NCBI GenBank assembly: GCA_949316495.1
Contig: OX439011.1
Coordinates: 19,311,995 to 19,375,994 of the forward strand
From: Amphiduros pacificus
Taxonomy: Eukaryota; Annelida; Polychaeta; Phyllodocida; Hesionidae
Direction of reading: 5' to 3'
DNA: 64,000 nt
Shown: positions 30,918 through 42,380 of the stretch, piece after piece
Layout of the letters: every line of letters begins with the position of its first letter
How positions within the stretch are numbered: position 1 is the stretch's first letter
Position numbers and translations under genes: made by a program
Notes under the pieces: generated by a model
Database searches by the model: none
Seen by the model: the letters and a program-made list of their open reading frames with translations, nothing else
What the model was told of the DNA's origin: nothing

Positions 30918-33869
30918 CTATACACGCAGAGAATTCAGTGGTTTGGCTGGAAGTGCTGCGACTAGGTTTGCCCAGAAATGTTTATTCTTGTGATCAAGAT
31001 ATGTGTAATTTTTCAGGTATAATTTGAGGTCCTCATCCATGAGGTGAGCATTGAGGTCACCATACAGAACAGGAATGAGATATTGTCCCACGCCCTCTAA
31101 TCCCTTCATTAGGGCATACCGGAACTCCGACCTACACCACTCGCTCTTCAGGAAGTGGGTGGAGAGTACAATTATGACTCTTCTACTTTGATGGATAGAA
31201 GAGATTATATTATCATGAATGGCTTTTCCTGGCATGAAATCTCTGTGATGTATGCATAGTGTATAGGATGGGTTCATAGCCTCAAGGGTATCACATAATA
31301 CGTCCTCTACCCAGTCTCTATCTAGTGTGCTGTAACTTATGAAGACGTCATATTCCAATCCATCTATTTGTTCATCATGTTGCCTGAGTGTTTTCATTGC
31401 TTGTTTGTCGGTGTTTAAGAATAATTTTGCCAGGTTTTTTCTGCACCAGAGAATAAGAGACACTGCACAGAATATGATAGAAACTGTAAGTTGATAAATC
31501 ATGTTCCGGTCCAGAAATGGACACATGATATCAGTTGTCACAATATCCATCAATAATTTGCCTTTCATCTCTGGATTATCACAAAATACCTGGTCAATGT
31601 CAACAATTTGAGGTTTATGTAAACCAATCCATTCAAGAAGACCTTTGTTTTGGCAATCACATTTAAACTTGTTTCCAGATAACCATATTAAAAGAGACTT
31701 TGATATACTATTTGTGTTGTATGAAAGTGTTTGTAGCTCATTTTCTTGAAGATACAAATATCTTAGATTGCTATGTAACAGGCTCATATCAAATGTGCTC
31801 AACTTGTTATTTGATAAATCCAATGTGTCCAAATGTTTTATATACTTTGGATATGCATCTATCATTTTTAATCGATTATTTGCCATTATGATCGTTTTTG
31901 TTTTTTTGGGGACATTGTGAGGAAGACTCAACAATCCCTGATTAAAACAATCGACTACAGTGGCGCCATCTACCTCCCTCTGGCCACAGTGGCATGTTTC
32001 AGGGCAATTCTTCATTTTGCCCTCAGACTGACACCAGAATGTAGTATTAGGAAGAGGAGCGAGTGGCTTGTCTCTTAACACAGGAGGTGACCTGCATATA
32101 AGTTTCTCAGGTGCTATACCGATTGTTGTTTGATGATATGAGGCTCTGGATGTTTTATAGTTATATCTACCTGTATGTAGATAGTGATATAAGGGAAACA
32201 CTGTGCAATCACAGAGTAAGAAGCTTGTGTCAAATTCCAGATGAAAATATTCCATGATATTCAACAAGGTGGGTAAAACTTCTTCAAATTTTGACATATT
32301 CAAATATGTGAAACTATTGTTCTGCAGAAATACTTTCACTTTATTGTCAAAGGCGTTGTACCCTACCTCAACCTTAAATCTATTTGAGTAAATAATATTT
32401 AAATCGCTGTGTACACCAGTTAGGTTAGTGAGTGTCTCTTCCAAACCCTCAAATGTTAGTAAATTTGAGGAGAAATCCATAAATTCCATTTTTGGAACGA
32501 TAAAAACCCAGAGAGGTATTTTCTCCAGAAGGTTATGTTGACAGTTCAACTTTTTTAGGAGTTTAGAATGAAAAGTGTTTATGGCAACTTCACTAATTTG
32601 TCTTAGGTGGTTGTGCGACAGCTCTAATGATTCCAGATTGGGATTATGTTCAAATGTGTATGGTTGTATGTGCCGCAGTAAATTATGGTCTAAAAGCAGG
32701 CGACGTAAACTTGGGCAGCTTTTAAATAGATCACGGTGAATATGCGTCAGCTGATTATATTGCAAATTAATTGTTCTAAGTTGCAATAGATCATTAAATA
32801 TTGTGAGAGGAAGCTCCTTGATTGTATTATTGGCTAAACTCAAGGTATGAAGAACGCTTAAATGCCTGAAAGTATTGTGGTGTAGAGAATGTATTAAATA
32901 TGGGGACGTATTGTTGGTTATGTATAGAATATTCAAGCAACTTCCCATGAACAGGAAACAGGTCATGTTTTCACACCTTTCCACATCATATTTATTTATC
33001 AAATAGTGCATACCTATTATGACAGCCTCAACGGAATAGCCAAAAGAATCTACTGTTTCCATTAGCTGACCACAAACCTGGACATGGTTCAGTAAAGTTT
33101 CAGGGTATCTTAATGCATTTGGGAGCAAAAGAAGGGTTTTATACCAATGAAACTGGGGGGAGGCTTCTTGCCAAATAACATTGTCAGAAACCAGACTAAA
33201 AGAAGGGTGATCTTCTATCGAAACATTATATATTATTATATGATCTTTCTGCTGGTCATTTGCTTGATCTGTTCTATGGTTTGGATGACCAACAAATAAC
33301 CCCTTGTTTGAAAATGTATTCTCATTTGTACTGTTGATCAGATTCCAATCTCTTACCCGGCATCTGGTTATAACCATTGTATCTATTGGTCTAGAAACAA
33401 TTGAATTCCATATCCTCAATTCTTGCAGGGAAATACTACATCCTTTGAATACCACATCAAATCTTGAGAAAGCGTGAGATGAATATGGATTGAAATCATC
33501 GGGGCCATTTGTATGTCTGAACAAGATATGAGTGGTACTGGAATGACATATAAATGCCATGTGCATCTCCAGAACACTATCATGAACCTTCAATGTCATG
33601 CTGGTAGCTGTTTTGAGGAATCGTATGTCATTAATATCAATGAAGCACTCATTGTGACTGTTGTGCGACACTTGTACAGCAATATAAAACTGCTCAATTT
33701 GCCAGCTGCTCTGCCCAGGTTCTGTGAAGTAAGTGAATTTAAAGTCACACTCAGGGGGATTGTTATTCTGTGCTTTGATTCCCCGACTCAGGTCTGTTGT
33801 CTCTTGCTGAGTGGCGCTTGACAAGTTTATGTGTTGTATGAATAATGCTATAATGATCAGGGCAATCAT
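30918..33869 (-). CDS. Toll-like receptor, multiple-cysteine-cluster type
   Basis: Single-pass innate immune receptor of 983 residues in one exon. Order: signal peptide (MIALIIIALFIQHINLSSA); leucine-rich repeats through about residue 540 (for example LRTINLQYNQLTHI and LESLELSHNHLRQI); a first cysteine cluster starting CDCTVF; an N-flanking cluster CPETCHC; further repeats (LDTLDLSNNKLSTF); a C-flanking cluster CDCQ...CDNPE; a transmembrane helix at about 790-809; TIR domain at about 839-975. TIR box 1 is YDVFISYS, the BB loop is RDFMPGK with its Pro, and box 3 is FW. Two LRR blocks split by cysteine clusters define the mccTLR form, as in Drosophila Toll and many lophotrochozoan TLRs. The start has A at -3. 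It probably signals through MyD88-type adaptors; the ligand is unknown. No breaks. Confidence 0.95.
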   Translation of the reverse strand: MIALIIIALFIQHINLSSATQQETTDLSRGIKAQNNNPPECDFKFTYFTEPGQSSWQIEQFYIAVQVSHNSHNECFIDINDIRFLKTATSMTLKVHDSVLEMHMAFICHSSTTHILFRHTNGPDDFNPYSSHAFSRFDVVFKGCSISLQELRIWNSIVSRPIDTMVITRCRVRDWNLINSTNENTFSNKGLFVGHPNHRTDQANDQQKDHIIIYNVSIEDHPSFSLVSDNVIWQEASPQFHWYKTLLLLPNALRYPETLLNHVQVCGQLMETVDSFGYSVEAVIIGMHYLINKYDVERCENMTCFLFMGSCLNILYITNNTSPYLIHSLHHNTFRHLSVLHTLSLANNTIKELPLTIFNDLLQLRTINLQYNQLTHIHRDLFKSCPSLRRLLLDHNLLRHIQPYTFEHNPNLESLELSHNHLRQISEVAINTFHSKLLKKLNCQHNLLEKIPLWVFIVPKMEFMDFSSNLLTFEGLEETLTNLTGVHSDLNIIYSNRFKVEVGYNAFDNKVKVFLQNNSFTYLNMSKFEEVLPTLLNIMEYFHLEFDTSFLLCDCTVFPLYHYLHTGRYNYKTSRASYHQTTIGIAPEKLICRSPPVLRDKPLAPLPNTTFWCQSEGKMKNCPETCHCGQREVDGATVVDCFNQGLLSLPHNVPKKTKTIIMANNRLKMIDAYPKYIKHLDTLDLSNNKLSTFDMSLLHSNLRYLYLQENELQTLSYNTNSISKSLLIWLSGNKFKCDCQNKGLLEWIGLHKPQIVDIDQVFCDNPEMKGKLLMDIVTTDIMCPFLDRNMIYQLTVSIIFCAVSLILWCRKNLAKLFLNTDKQAMKTLRQHDEQIDGLEYDVFISYSTLDRDWVEDVLCDTLEAMNPSYTLCIHHRDFMPGKAIHDNIISSIHQSRRVIIVLSTHFLKSEWCRSEFRYALMKGLEGVGQYLIPVLYGDLNAHLMDEDLKLYLKNYTYLDHKNKHFWANLVAALPAKPLNSLRV

Positions 33870-34397
33870 ATTTAATATTATTTCATCACCAAGGTAATAT
33901 CAGTCCACTTCCTCCAAAGGTCATATGATCCCGATGTGCACTCTTACGCCAAGGTCATTTCTATCACAGGTCTGTCTGAAACAGCAAACGGTCTATGAGA
34001 TATTGAGATAATTTAAGTGAAAGATATATCATCTAAATTATGAATAATCATAAAATATACAGCTGTTACAGTATGTTAAATATGGGATTTGTTAGAGATG
34101 GTCCAGCAATAACTGAGTAAATTTTATATTAGTTAAACAAGAAAACAAGAAAGGGCTGGAAAAATGTTTTAATTGCACATAAGCAAAAAATTAATCGGCC
34201 AGACAAAGTGGCAAATGATATGTTTCCATTCATCTGAGAGGAAACCATAATCTAATTATTTAAAATTTAAACACTTGATCACATTTTATCGCGGAGCCTA
34301 AGGCTTTTACACCTTCCTCTATTATTTGATATACCTCAAGGTTATTTGAACTTTCTCTCCAACATCTTGCCAAATAACAATGACCTCAATATGCATC

Positions 34398-34775
34398 TCC
34401 CTACCCTCCATAAATAGACTTCTCTCTCCTATCAGTCCCTGTCTACCCTCCATTACAGGACATCTCTCTCCTATCAGTCCCTGTCTACCCTCAATAGCAG
34501 GACTTCTCTCTCCTATCAGTCCCTGCCTACCTTCCATTACAGGACTTCTCTCTCGTATCATCCCTGCCTACCCTCCATAGCATGACTTCTCTATCATATC
34601 AGTCCCTCTCTACCCTCCATAACAGGACCTCTCTCTCATATCAGTCCCTGTCTACCCTCCATTACAGGACATCTCTCTCATATCAGTCCCTGCCTACCCT
34701 CCATAACAGGACTTTTCTCTCTTATCAGTCCCTGCCTACCCTCCATAACAGGACCTGCCTACCCTCCATAACAGG

Positions 34776-34829
<54 letters not shown>

Positions 34830-36545
34830 TCATTCCCTGCCTACCCTCCATAGCAGGACTTCTCTATCATATCACTCCCTGTCTACCCTCCATAACAGGG
34901 CTTCTCTCTCACATCATTCCCTGTCTACCCTCCATAACAGGACCTCTCTCTCCTATCAGTCCCTGTCTACCCTCCATTACAGGACATCTCTCTCCTATCA
35001 GTCCCTGTCTACCCTCAATAGCAGGACTTCTCTCTCCTATCAGTCCCTGCCTACCTTCCAATACAGGACCTCTCTCTCATATCATTCCCTGTCTACCCTC
35101 CATTACAGGACATCTCTCTCATATCAGTCCCTGTCTACCCCCATTACAGGACATCTCTCTCATATCAGTCCCTGCCTACCCTCCATAACAGGACTTCTCT
35201 CTCATATCAGTCCCTGTCTACCCTCCATAGCAGGACTTCTCTCTCTTTTCAGTCCCTGCCTACCCTCCATAACAGGACCTCTCTATCACATCAGTCCCTC
35301 CCTACCCTCCATAACGGGACCTCTCTCTCCTATCAGTCCCTGTCTACCCTCCATTACAGGACATCTCTCTCCTATCAGTCCCTTTCTACCCTCCATAGCA
35401 GGACTTCTCTCTCCTATCAGTCTATGCCTACTCTCCATAACAGGACTTCTCTCTCCTATCAGTCTATGCCTACTCTCCATAACAGGACTTCTCTCACCTA
35501 TCAGTCCCTTTCTACCCTCCATAACTTCTGTATCATATCAGTTCCTGTCTACCCTCCATTACAGGACTTCTCTCTCTTATCAGTCCCTGCCTACCCTCCA
35601 TAACAGGACCTCTCTCTCACATCATTCCCTGCCTACCCTCCATTACAGGACATCTCTCTCCTATCAGTCCCTGTCTACCCTCCATCGCAGGACTTCTCTC
35701 TCCTATCAGTCCCTGCCTACCCTCCATACCCGGGGGGGGTACTCTCATAGTCAGCGTTACCGGGGAAGCTGGGCTAAATAGGGTCCTTTTCGCTGATATT
35801 TTCCCTAAAACAGGTTAAGATATTTCATCATTTTCCCTAAAACAGGGTACTGTTTTTCAAATTTCTCCCTAAAACAGGGATCACAATCCCCTTTTCCAAA
35901 TCTCCCCCTTCTGCATCATCCCTAAATGAGGGTATAAAAAATTCAGCTAGTCCTAAATCAGGGTACCAATAATGATAGAATATTTCCCTAAATCAGGCTC
36001 TGGGGTTTTCAGTTCCATCTGGGTTAAGACATTTTATCATTTTCCCTAAAACAGGGTACTGTTTTTCAAATTTCTCCCTAAAACAGGGATCACAATCCCC
36101 TTTTCCAAATCTCCTCCTTCTGCGTCATCCCTAAATGAGGGTATCAAAAATTCAGCTAGTCCTAAATCAGGGTACCAAATTTCAGCTAGTCCTAAATCAG
36201 GGTACCAATAATGATAGAATATTTCCCTAATTCAGGCTCTGGGGTTTTTAGTTCCATCCCAACCTCCGCGGGTTAAATCATGAGAGTACCCCCCCCGGGC
36301 CTCCATAACAGGACCTCTCTCTCACATCATTCCCTGCCTACCATCCATAACGGGACCTCTCTCAGTCCCTGCTACCCTCCATAACAAGACTTCTCTCTCC
36401 TATCAGTCCCTGCCTACCCTCCATAACAGGACCTCTCTCTCACATCATTCCCTGCCTACCATCCATAACGGGACCTCTCTCAGTCCCTGCTACCCTCCAT
36501 AACAAGACTTCCCTCTCGTATCAGTCCCTGCCTAGACTCCATAGT
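34398..36545. repeat. 42-bp minisatellite, interrupted by an inserted element
   Basis: The unit is about CTCTCTCCTATCAGTCCCTG plus TCTACCCTCCATTACAGGACAT. The 42-bp period is a multiple of three and gives long spurious open frames on both strands. A (CT)n run at about 34778-34824 lies inside. The array is split by the element at 35729-36299. One isolated unit occurs at 43786-43818. It begins about 530 bp upstream of the Toll-like receptor ATG. Confidence 0.97.
35729..36299. mobile_element. 571-bp inverted-repeat element with 8-bp target duplication
   Basis: Perfect 20-bp terminal inverted repeats CCCGGGGGGGGTACTCTCAT. It is flanked by the direct repeat CCTCCATA (35721-35728 and 36300-36307), taken from the minisatellite it entered. 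The interior is a tandem pair with 209-bp period (from 35813 and 36022), itself rich in CCCTAAANCAGGG-type short inverted motifs. No coding: a non-autonomous DNA transposon. An 8-bp duplication would fit hAT-like elements, but the ends are not typical hAT. CCCGGGGGGGTACTC-type ends are, to my recollection, common in marine invertebrate genomes. Confidence 0.88.
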
Positions 36546-37177
36546 CAAGTTTCACCAGTAGAAGGATTGCACAACTGTATGCAATATCAAGAAAATCCTC
36601 AAAGGATGTAACTTATAACACCACAATACTTCCTAACCCAAATGTCCTTATTACGATAACAACACTGGAATATTTCTAAACCCAGATGTCCCTTTTTTGA
36701 TAACAACGCCAGAATATGTCCTAACCCAGATTGATTTTGATAACATTCCTTGGAATACTTACTGGACATTATATCCTTCTATTGATAACACCACCAGCAT
36801 ATTATACAGGCCAAGATGTCTTGATAACTTGGCAGCAGAGTTGTCTACATCTATATATAACGCCCACAAGTGCAGAATATGATGAAGAATGATTGCTGAA
36901 TGGTGTCACCAATTTCCGGGAATGTTTTGCAGGTCAGAGGGAATACAGTCAGCTCCTCCTGGTGTTATAAGTGAGTGCTGCCACCTAGGTCTAATTATCA
37001 CCCAGTCATTCAGGAGCTGGACTATTATCAAGGAATCTAGATTGAGGTTCTTTCGTATTAAATCATGTTCTTGTTTTTAGCATTTCTATTTAAATCGCTA
37101 TCGATGTTTTAAGTATTGTTTGAAAGGGTCTGAATGCAATTTTAATCCACATCTACAAGTTTAGTTTCAGTTTGGTT
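36546..37177. other. No gene seen
   Basis: AT-rich DNA with loose repeats of CCCARATGTCC..TTGATAACA (about 36635-36800). No coding supported. Confidence 0.35.
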
Positions 37178-37186
37178 GTTAACCCC

Positions 37187-37366
37187 GAAGGGACTATGCT
37201 ATCTTAATTTTGTTGATTGGCAGGACTAACCAATTATTTTCTGGACTAGTGTATCTACATATTAAATTTATGAAATTTATAACCATGGTATGTAGATACA
37301 CTAGTCCAGACAAAAATTGGTTAGTCCAGCCAAACAACAACATTTAGATAGCCTAGTCCCTTAGGA
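37187..37366. mobile_element. Fold-back (near-palindromic) element
   Basis: Arms of nearly 90 bp pair around a centre near 37277: GGACTAACCAATT...CTGGACTAGTGTATCTACAT on the left returns inverted on the right. The short direct repeat GTTAACCCC lies just outside both ends (37178-37186 and 37367-37375) and may be a target duplication, though its junction with the arms is imperfect. No coding. Confidence 0.75.
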
Positions 37367-37865
37367 GTTAACCCCGTTGATTCATAAAAGCAAAAGGAAA
37401 ACAATAAAAGATTTTTAGACAAATGGTGGTGACAACCCATTTTTTGTGTGATAATCTCAAAATACCGAAGTCTATTAAACACTTATATGAGGTAATGGTT
37501 ACATATTAATGTCAAATATTGGTGCAAAAATATATCTCCTCAATGTCAAATATTGGTGCAAAAATATCTCCTTTTGTAGATTATCTCAAAAATGTTGTCT
37601 GAAAGGTCAAATGTGGAAGATGCACATGGCTAAATCTTTGAAAATGTATCAAAATTCCTGACAAAAATATCTGTGGCAGATATTAGATCGTAAGGCAGGA
37701 TTGCCCATTTATTGTTAGTACTCAAGATTGAAAAGTAGGTCAGCAGGTTGTTCGGCTGCTGAGGTTGACTCACTCACCCACTGCCTGATTCCATTGTGGA
37801 CATACATGCCCTTCGATATGATCAGATGGGCCATTACAAGCACTATTAATAGGCACTCATTTATA

Positions 37866-38173
37866 GATTTGTTTGTGTGGGGTTTTACATCACTTTCAAC
37901 ATTATTTCAGTCATTTCGTGATGAGACCTACTTGTAGCAGATATAGTTGCCTCACTGAATTGTCATGTCGCAGGTCCTTGACATGACAAACCACCCGGTC
38001 ACAGATTTACAAGGACAACGGGTTAACCCTTTAGACACGGGCCTCAGCTCATATGGGAAATTGCATCATGAGCTCAATCTCTGCACGGCCGGGGATCGAA
38101 CCCATGACCTTTGGATCACCACAGAGGAACTGGTGCTAATAAGCTGGTGCTCTAACCAACTGTGCCACGGCCC
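37866..38173 (-). mobile_element. tRNA-derived SINE, copy B (fullest copy)
   Basis: On the minus strand: GGGCCGTGGCACAGTTGG head, B box GGTTCGATCCC (reverse complement of 38092-38102), a body with GCCCGTGTCTAAAGGGTTAA and CATGTCAAGGACCTGCGACA, and a tail AGTGATGTAAAACCCCACAC followed by AAACAAATC. About 308 bp. Copies A and C share head and tail. Confidence 0.85.
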
Positions 38174-39551
38174 ATGGCCTCTCAATTATAGAGATATACC
38201 CATTACATATAAAAAAACACAATATATTTATTTCAACTAGATTTATTTTCTGCATATCATTTAATGTTTTCATTTATATACATGTGCAGGTGAGATACAG
38301 GAATGTTATAGATATAGATTACAAGTAATACATATATTTTCTTCAATGGAGAAGTTTCAGTTCTCTCCTCTCTGTTTTGCCAGTATCCTCATTTTGCAAT
38401 TCAATAAAAGATAACTGCTTCCTTTGGTTTACTTCCGGCCTAATTCTTCACTTCCGGGTTAAACAGTTGCTTCAAACTTATCTGAATTAGGTTCAGAACC
38501 AGATTAATTTAATTAAAAACTTTTTTTTATAGAAATGTCACTCTACTTTTTTGATTTTCGTGTATATTGTACATATTGTATATTATATTATAAAATATTT
38601 ATTTGGAAACTATGGGTTTGCTCAAAAGGAAATCTCGTCAAAATATTGTTTTGTCACATCCCCCATTTAATTTCCTATATTTCTTGCCATCATAGTACTG
38701 ACAGTATTATATTTAAAATACTCATTTCTTAATGATTATCAAAAAGAAAATCACGAGATCGCCTGCTGAATGTCCGAAAATCGTGACACCGCTATTTTGG
38801 TTGCATTGTTGTTTGTTTACTAATTATTTATGTAAGTAGGTAATTGCCGCACGATGACGTCATTCTTTTTTTCCTAGCACGTGCATTTGAAAGAGCTACT
38901 TTTCTCCAAAAAAACATGTTTTTCTTGGGCGGTCATATTAATAGAGCCTACAAATCAATGTGCATTATAATTCTCTTCCAAACTACAAAAGTATATCAGA
39001 GAGGTGAAAGTTTCCCTTTAAATAAACCCAGAGATATCTGTCTTCTGTTAAATATTCTTTGAATGATGGCAATCGCTTAATTAACACCGTTATTCCTACA
39101 AATTACACTGTTTTCATGTATTGAAACGTAGCACTCATATCATAAATTCCAAATAAATTGGAATATCATAATAGATTATATATTTCCACAAAATGAAGGG
39201 ATGTTACGTCATATGGCTCACATTCTAAATATCTCAAGATATTCTATCATCACTCTGAGAACAGTTTTGATGGAGAAAAGCGAACTATAATTGATATAAT
39301 ATTGTTCACTTAAATATACATGAATACAGATCTACAAACCTTCTAGTAACCTCTGTTGGATTTATTTACTCTATGATGGTCTCAATTATCACAAGAAATT
39401 ACTTTTGTTTATAAATATCATACATTTCTAATTATCGATATTATCAATATGAATGCTTGTCCCAAAACTTGGTTGAATTAATTGTCTCAGACATAACAAA
39501 CAATCCCTGACTGCCAAGTGAGGAAGTATGATCGAAGTAGAAGTGAATTTC

Positions 39552-39692
39552 AAATTGAATTGTATTAACGACCTTTACAGCACTGTTTAGGCTGTATCAG
39601 GTCAGGTAGAAGCCTGCCACTTGGACCAAATGCCCTACTCTTTTCGAGGTGTGACTAGGGATCTTTCTTTTGCATTATCACATAGACATGAT
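39552..39692 (+). repeat. Dispersed repeat family D, copy 1
   Basis: Contains GCACTGTTTAGGCTGTATCA and AAATGCCCTACTCTTTTCGA, then TTTTGCATTATCACATAGAC. Reverse-oriented relatives lie at 51694-51830 and 53188-53310. Probably a short retroelement; no tRNA head seen. Confidence 0.7.
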
Positions 39693-42022
39693 GTTAAAGG
39701 AGAAGGGAAATGTATCTTTTTATACTCTCTTTGTGATATAACGATCTAGAAATCTAGAAATTGAAACATTGTTGCAACTGTAAAAAATATTTTGCAATAA
39801 TGGGTAAAAAAGCGGATAACATTGTACTATTAGAATACATTTTAATATCATATTAAGTTTTATGCTAGATTAGAAACTGAAAATTTAAGCTATGAATATT
39901 ACAATATAATGTGGATTTTGGAAAAATAAAATATTTTTTTGAAGCTTAACAAATATTCAAAATTTAAAAACACTAAGTTTTTTTGAGATTTTTAAAATAT
40001 GCAAATGGTATTCAAACTACCTTGCTCAAAACTTTCAGTCTAACATTAAAAACATATTTACATAATGGTTGTAATGAAGTAGGTATATAAATATTAATGG
40101 CATGAACAAATTCTGCTAACTACTGAAATATATCTATACAACTTGTTGATAATTTGAATTCAATCTGCCATATAATTTATAACATTTAAATATTTACAAC
40201 ACCATATATTCTACCATTAATATCAAGTTATTTGGTTTCATTATATTCAACAATCCATGTTGTAACAGTAAAAGCATTTGTATAGTGAACTGTGGAATAT
40301 ACAGCCAAGTAGAATGCTCCTTTATATGATGTACAAATATATCTTATATATAACTTCTATATTTGTGTAACTTTTTCAAACAACTCTATCAGATTGGTTA
40401 CAACCATCTCACTGTACAACATTTGGCAAAGATAAAGTGTTTAAAATAAGCAACATATCTTTTTACTGTGAATCAAACTTAAAACATCCTCAGAATAAAA
40501 CAGTTTCTGAGCTAAAAACATTTGACCTGTCCAAAATAATCTTAACTTAAAATTATATTTTTCTCTTATCATTTTTTTGCAGGATTATACATAATGAATT
40601 ATGTGTGAAACATTTTTATAAGACAATTGAAAATAAAAAGATGTATTTTTTTATTTATTGTTCATTTGTGAAGCAATAATTGGTTCTGAAAAATGACCAA
40701 CTTTACAAGATTATTTCCAAAAGAAAGATTGTGAAACCTTTGAATGTCAATTGAAGGTATTGGGCTAAAAGAAAATATAAAGTTGTCTTGGAGGTCCCGT
40801 TAAAGCTTTGATAAGTACTATTTCCTTTTTACAATATTATGAAAATGTATCATTGGGTAACAATGCTGACACACTGTGCTGATAGACAATGTTGTTAGCT
40901 TCCATCAAATATAGTAAATATATACTTTCGTGACATCTTTCTAGCTAGCTAGAAGTGATTAAATGATTGGCTGAAATTTAAAACAGAGAATTAAAAGTTA
41001 TTTACATAAAATTCATAATAAATCATAACAAACATACATATTTGTGTTTTTCTTTCCTATTATGAAACTAATTGCATTTGAGAAGAAATATATAAATTGA
41101 GAATTGAGTGCAATATGCTGTAGACATATTAAGGCAGTTTATGGGTGTTGGTGGTGAGTGTCCTCCGGTTTCAGATTTTCTTAGGGAACTGCTTTCTTTT
41201 TATGCCAAAATAGAATGTTCTAAAAAAGGTGTGGGAAAACTGCTCAACTGTTAAAGAGAGAGTTCCCTTTTCACTTTCCAGTCATGAAATAACATTTTAT
41301 GACATCTATTTTTTAAATAAAAGTATTGATTTATTATTTGAAAATCACAAAGGAAATTTCTTTGATGTATTAAAGTTTCATATATTTGTAACTCATATAA
41401 AGTGGCAGAGTAATATGTGACTGCTCCAAGATTTCTTTTATCATGTCAAAATGTTAAAGGGAAAAGGTTCTGCAGATCGTGGGGCCATAATAAAATGGAT
41501 TTCCAAACAACTGTGTAAAAGTGATTTTAACAATATTTACTGTGATCCTAATGAAACAAATTTTCTATTTTTCAAAATCATTAAGGGAAAAATAGAGGTA
41601 AATTACACACTTGACCATTTAAAAAATATTAATTGTCTCACCTCTTTTCACATATCTGATTGCCAAACTTCCCTTTTATTTCCAAATTATACAAATGAAA
41701 ATGAAAAAATCTGTTTCACAAGGATCACAGTGAATTTCTTCCCTGTGAAATGAAATAGACACAGCTGAAAACAAGCCTACTCCTCTTGTGTAATCTGCAG
41801 AACTAATTTGCTTGTCTTCTTCATTTCTCATCATAACTATCAAGGAAAATGAGGACAAAAATACTATTTTGGAAGACACATACTTGTAATCAAACCTTAT
41901 AATTCAAATATTCGAGTGTTTAAATATTGATTTTCATTAATGCGTTGATATTAACAGGGAATGTATTTTAACACTGCAAATGGAACAATTCCCATAAAGT
42001 ATTTGGTTTTATTATTCCTCTC

Positions 42023-42036
42023 CCACTAGGGGGCAC
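42023..42036 (+). promoter_or_regulatory. CTCF-like motif
   Basis: CCACTAGGGGGCAC is a full match to the conserved CTCF core consensus. Its flanks are unlike those of the other CTCF-like strings in the window. Confidence 0.4.
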
Positions 42037-42380
42037 TCGTTGAATATACCCATAAACACCCTTAAAACAATGGATACAGACTCACATGCTCTATTGCAGT
42101 CAACAAATGCAAAATTTGAGTTATTGAAAATTGGTTGAGAGAGATAATTTACAACACTTGAAGAGAGCTATGTTGAATGAATTTTATATTGGTATTTGAA
42201 CTAAGTTCAAAACCCCCAAGATGAGTTATAACATTAATTTCTTATAGGCATTTGTTTAAAGAATGCTTGAATGATATAAAATAAATTTGCTTATTTGCGT
42301 ATTTGCTTAAAAAGAATAAGGATATGTGAGGATTTTAGATCTAGAAGGTTTGGAATGAATATGTTAATATCATTTGTCTC

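Larger units (their letters stand above)
38174..42380. other. No gene seen; one dispersed repeat and a CTCF-like site
   Basis: Strongly AT-rich, without a supported coding region. It contains the dispersed repeat at 39552-39692 and a CTCF-like site at 42023. The right part is downstream of the minus-strand Ser-rich gene and may include its 3-prime UTR. Confidence 0.4.

Noticed and set aside
34582-35781. A 399-codon Ser/Leu/Pro repeat protein
   Set aside because: The 42-bp minisatellite period keeps all frames open. There is no splice or start context, and the frame runs into the inserted inverted-repeat element.
36968-36985. CTCF-like site GCTGCCACCTAGGTC
   Set aside because: Only half of the core matches.
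37150-37165. Another orphan LINE 3-prime end (CATCTACAAGTTTA)
   Set aside because: Only 14 bases agree; the diagnostic TTGCCGAG part is missing.
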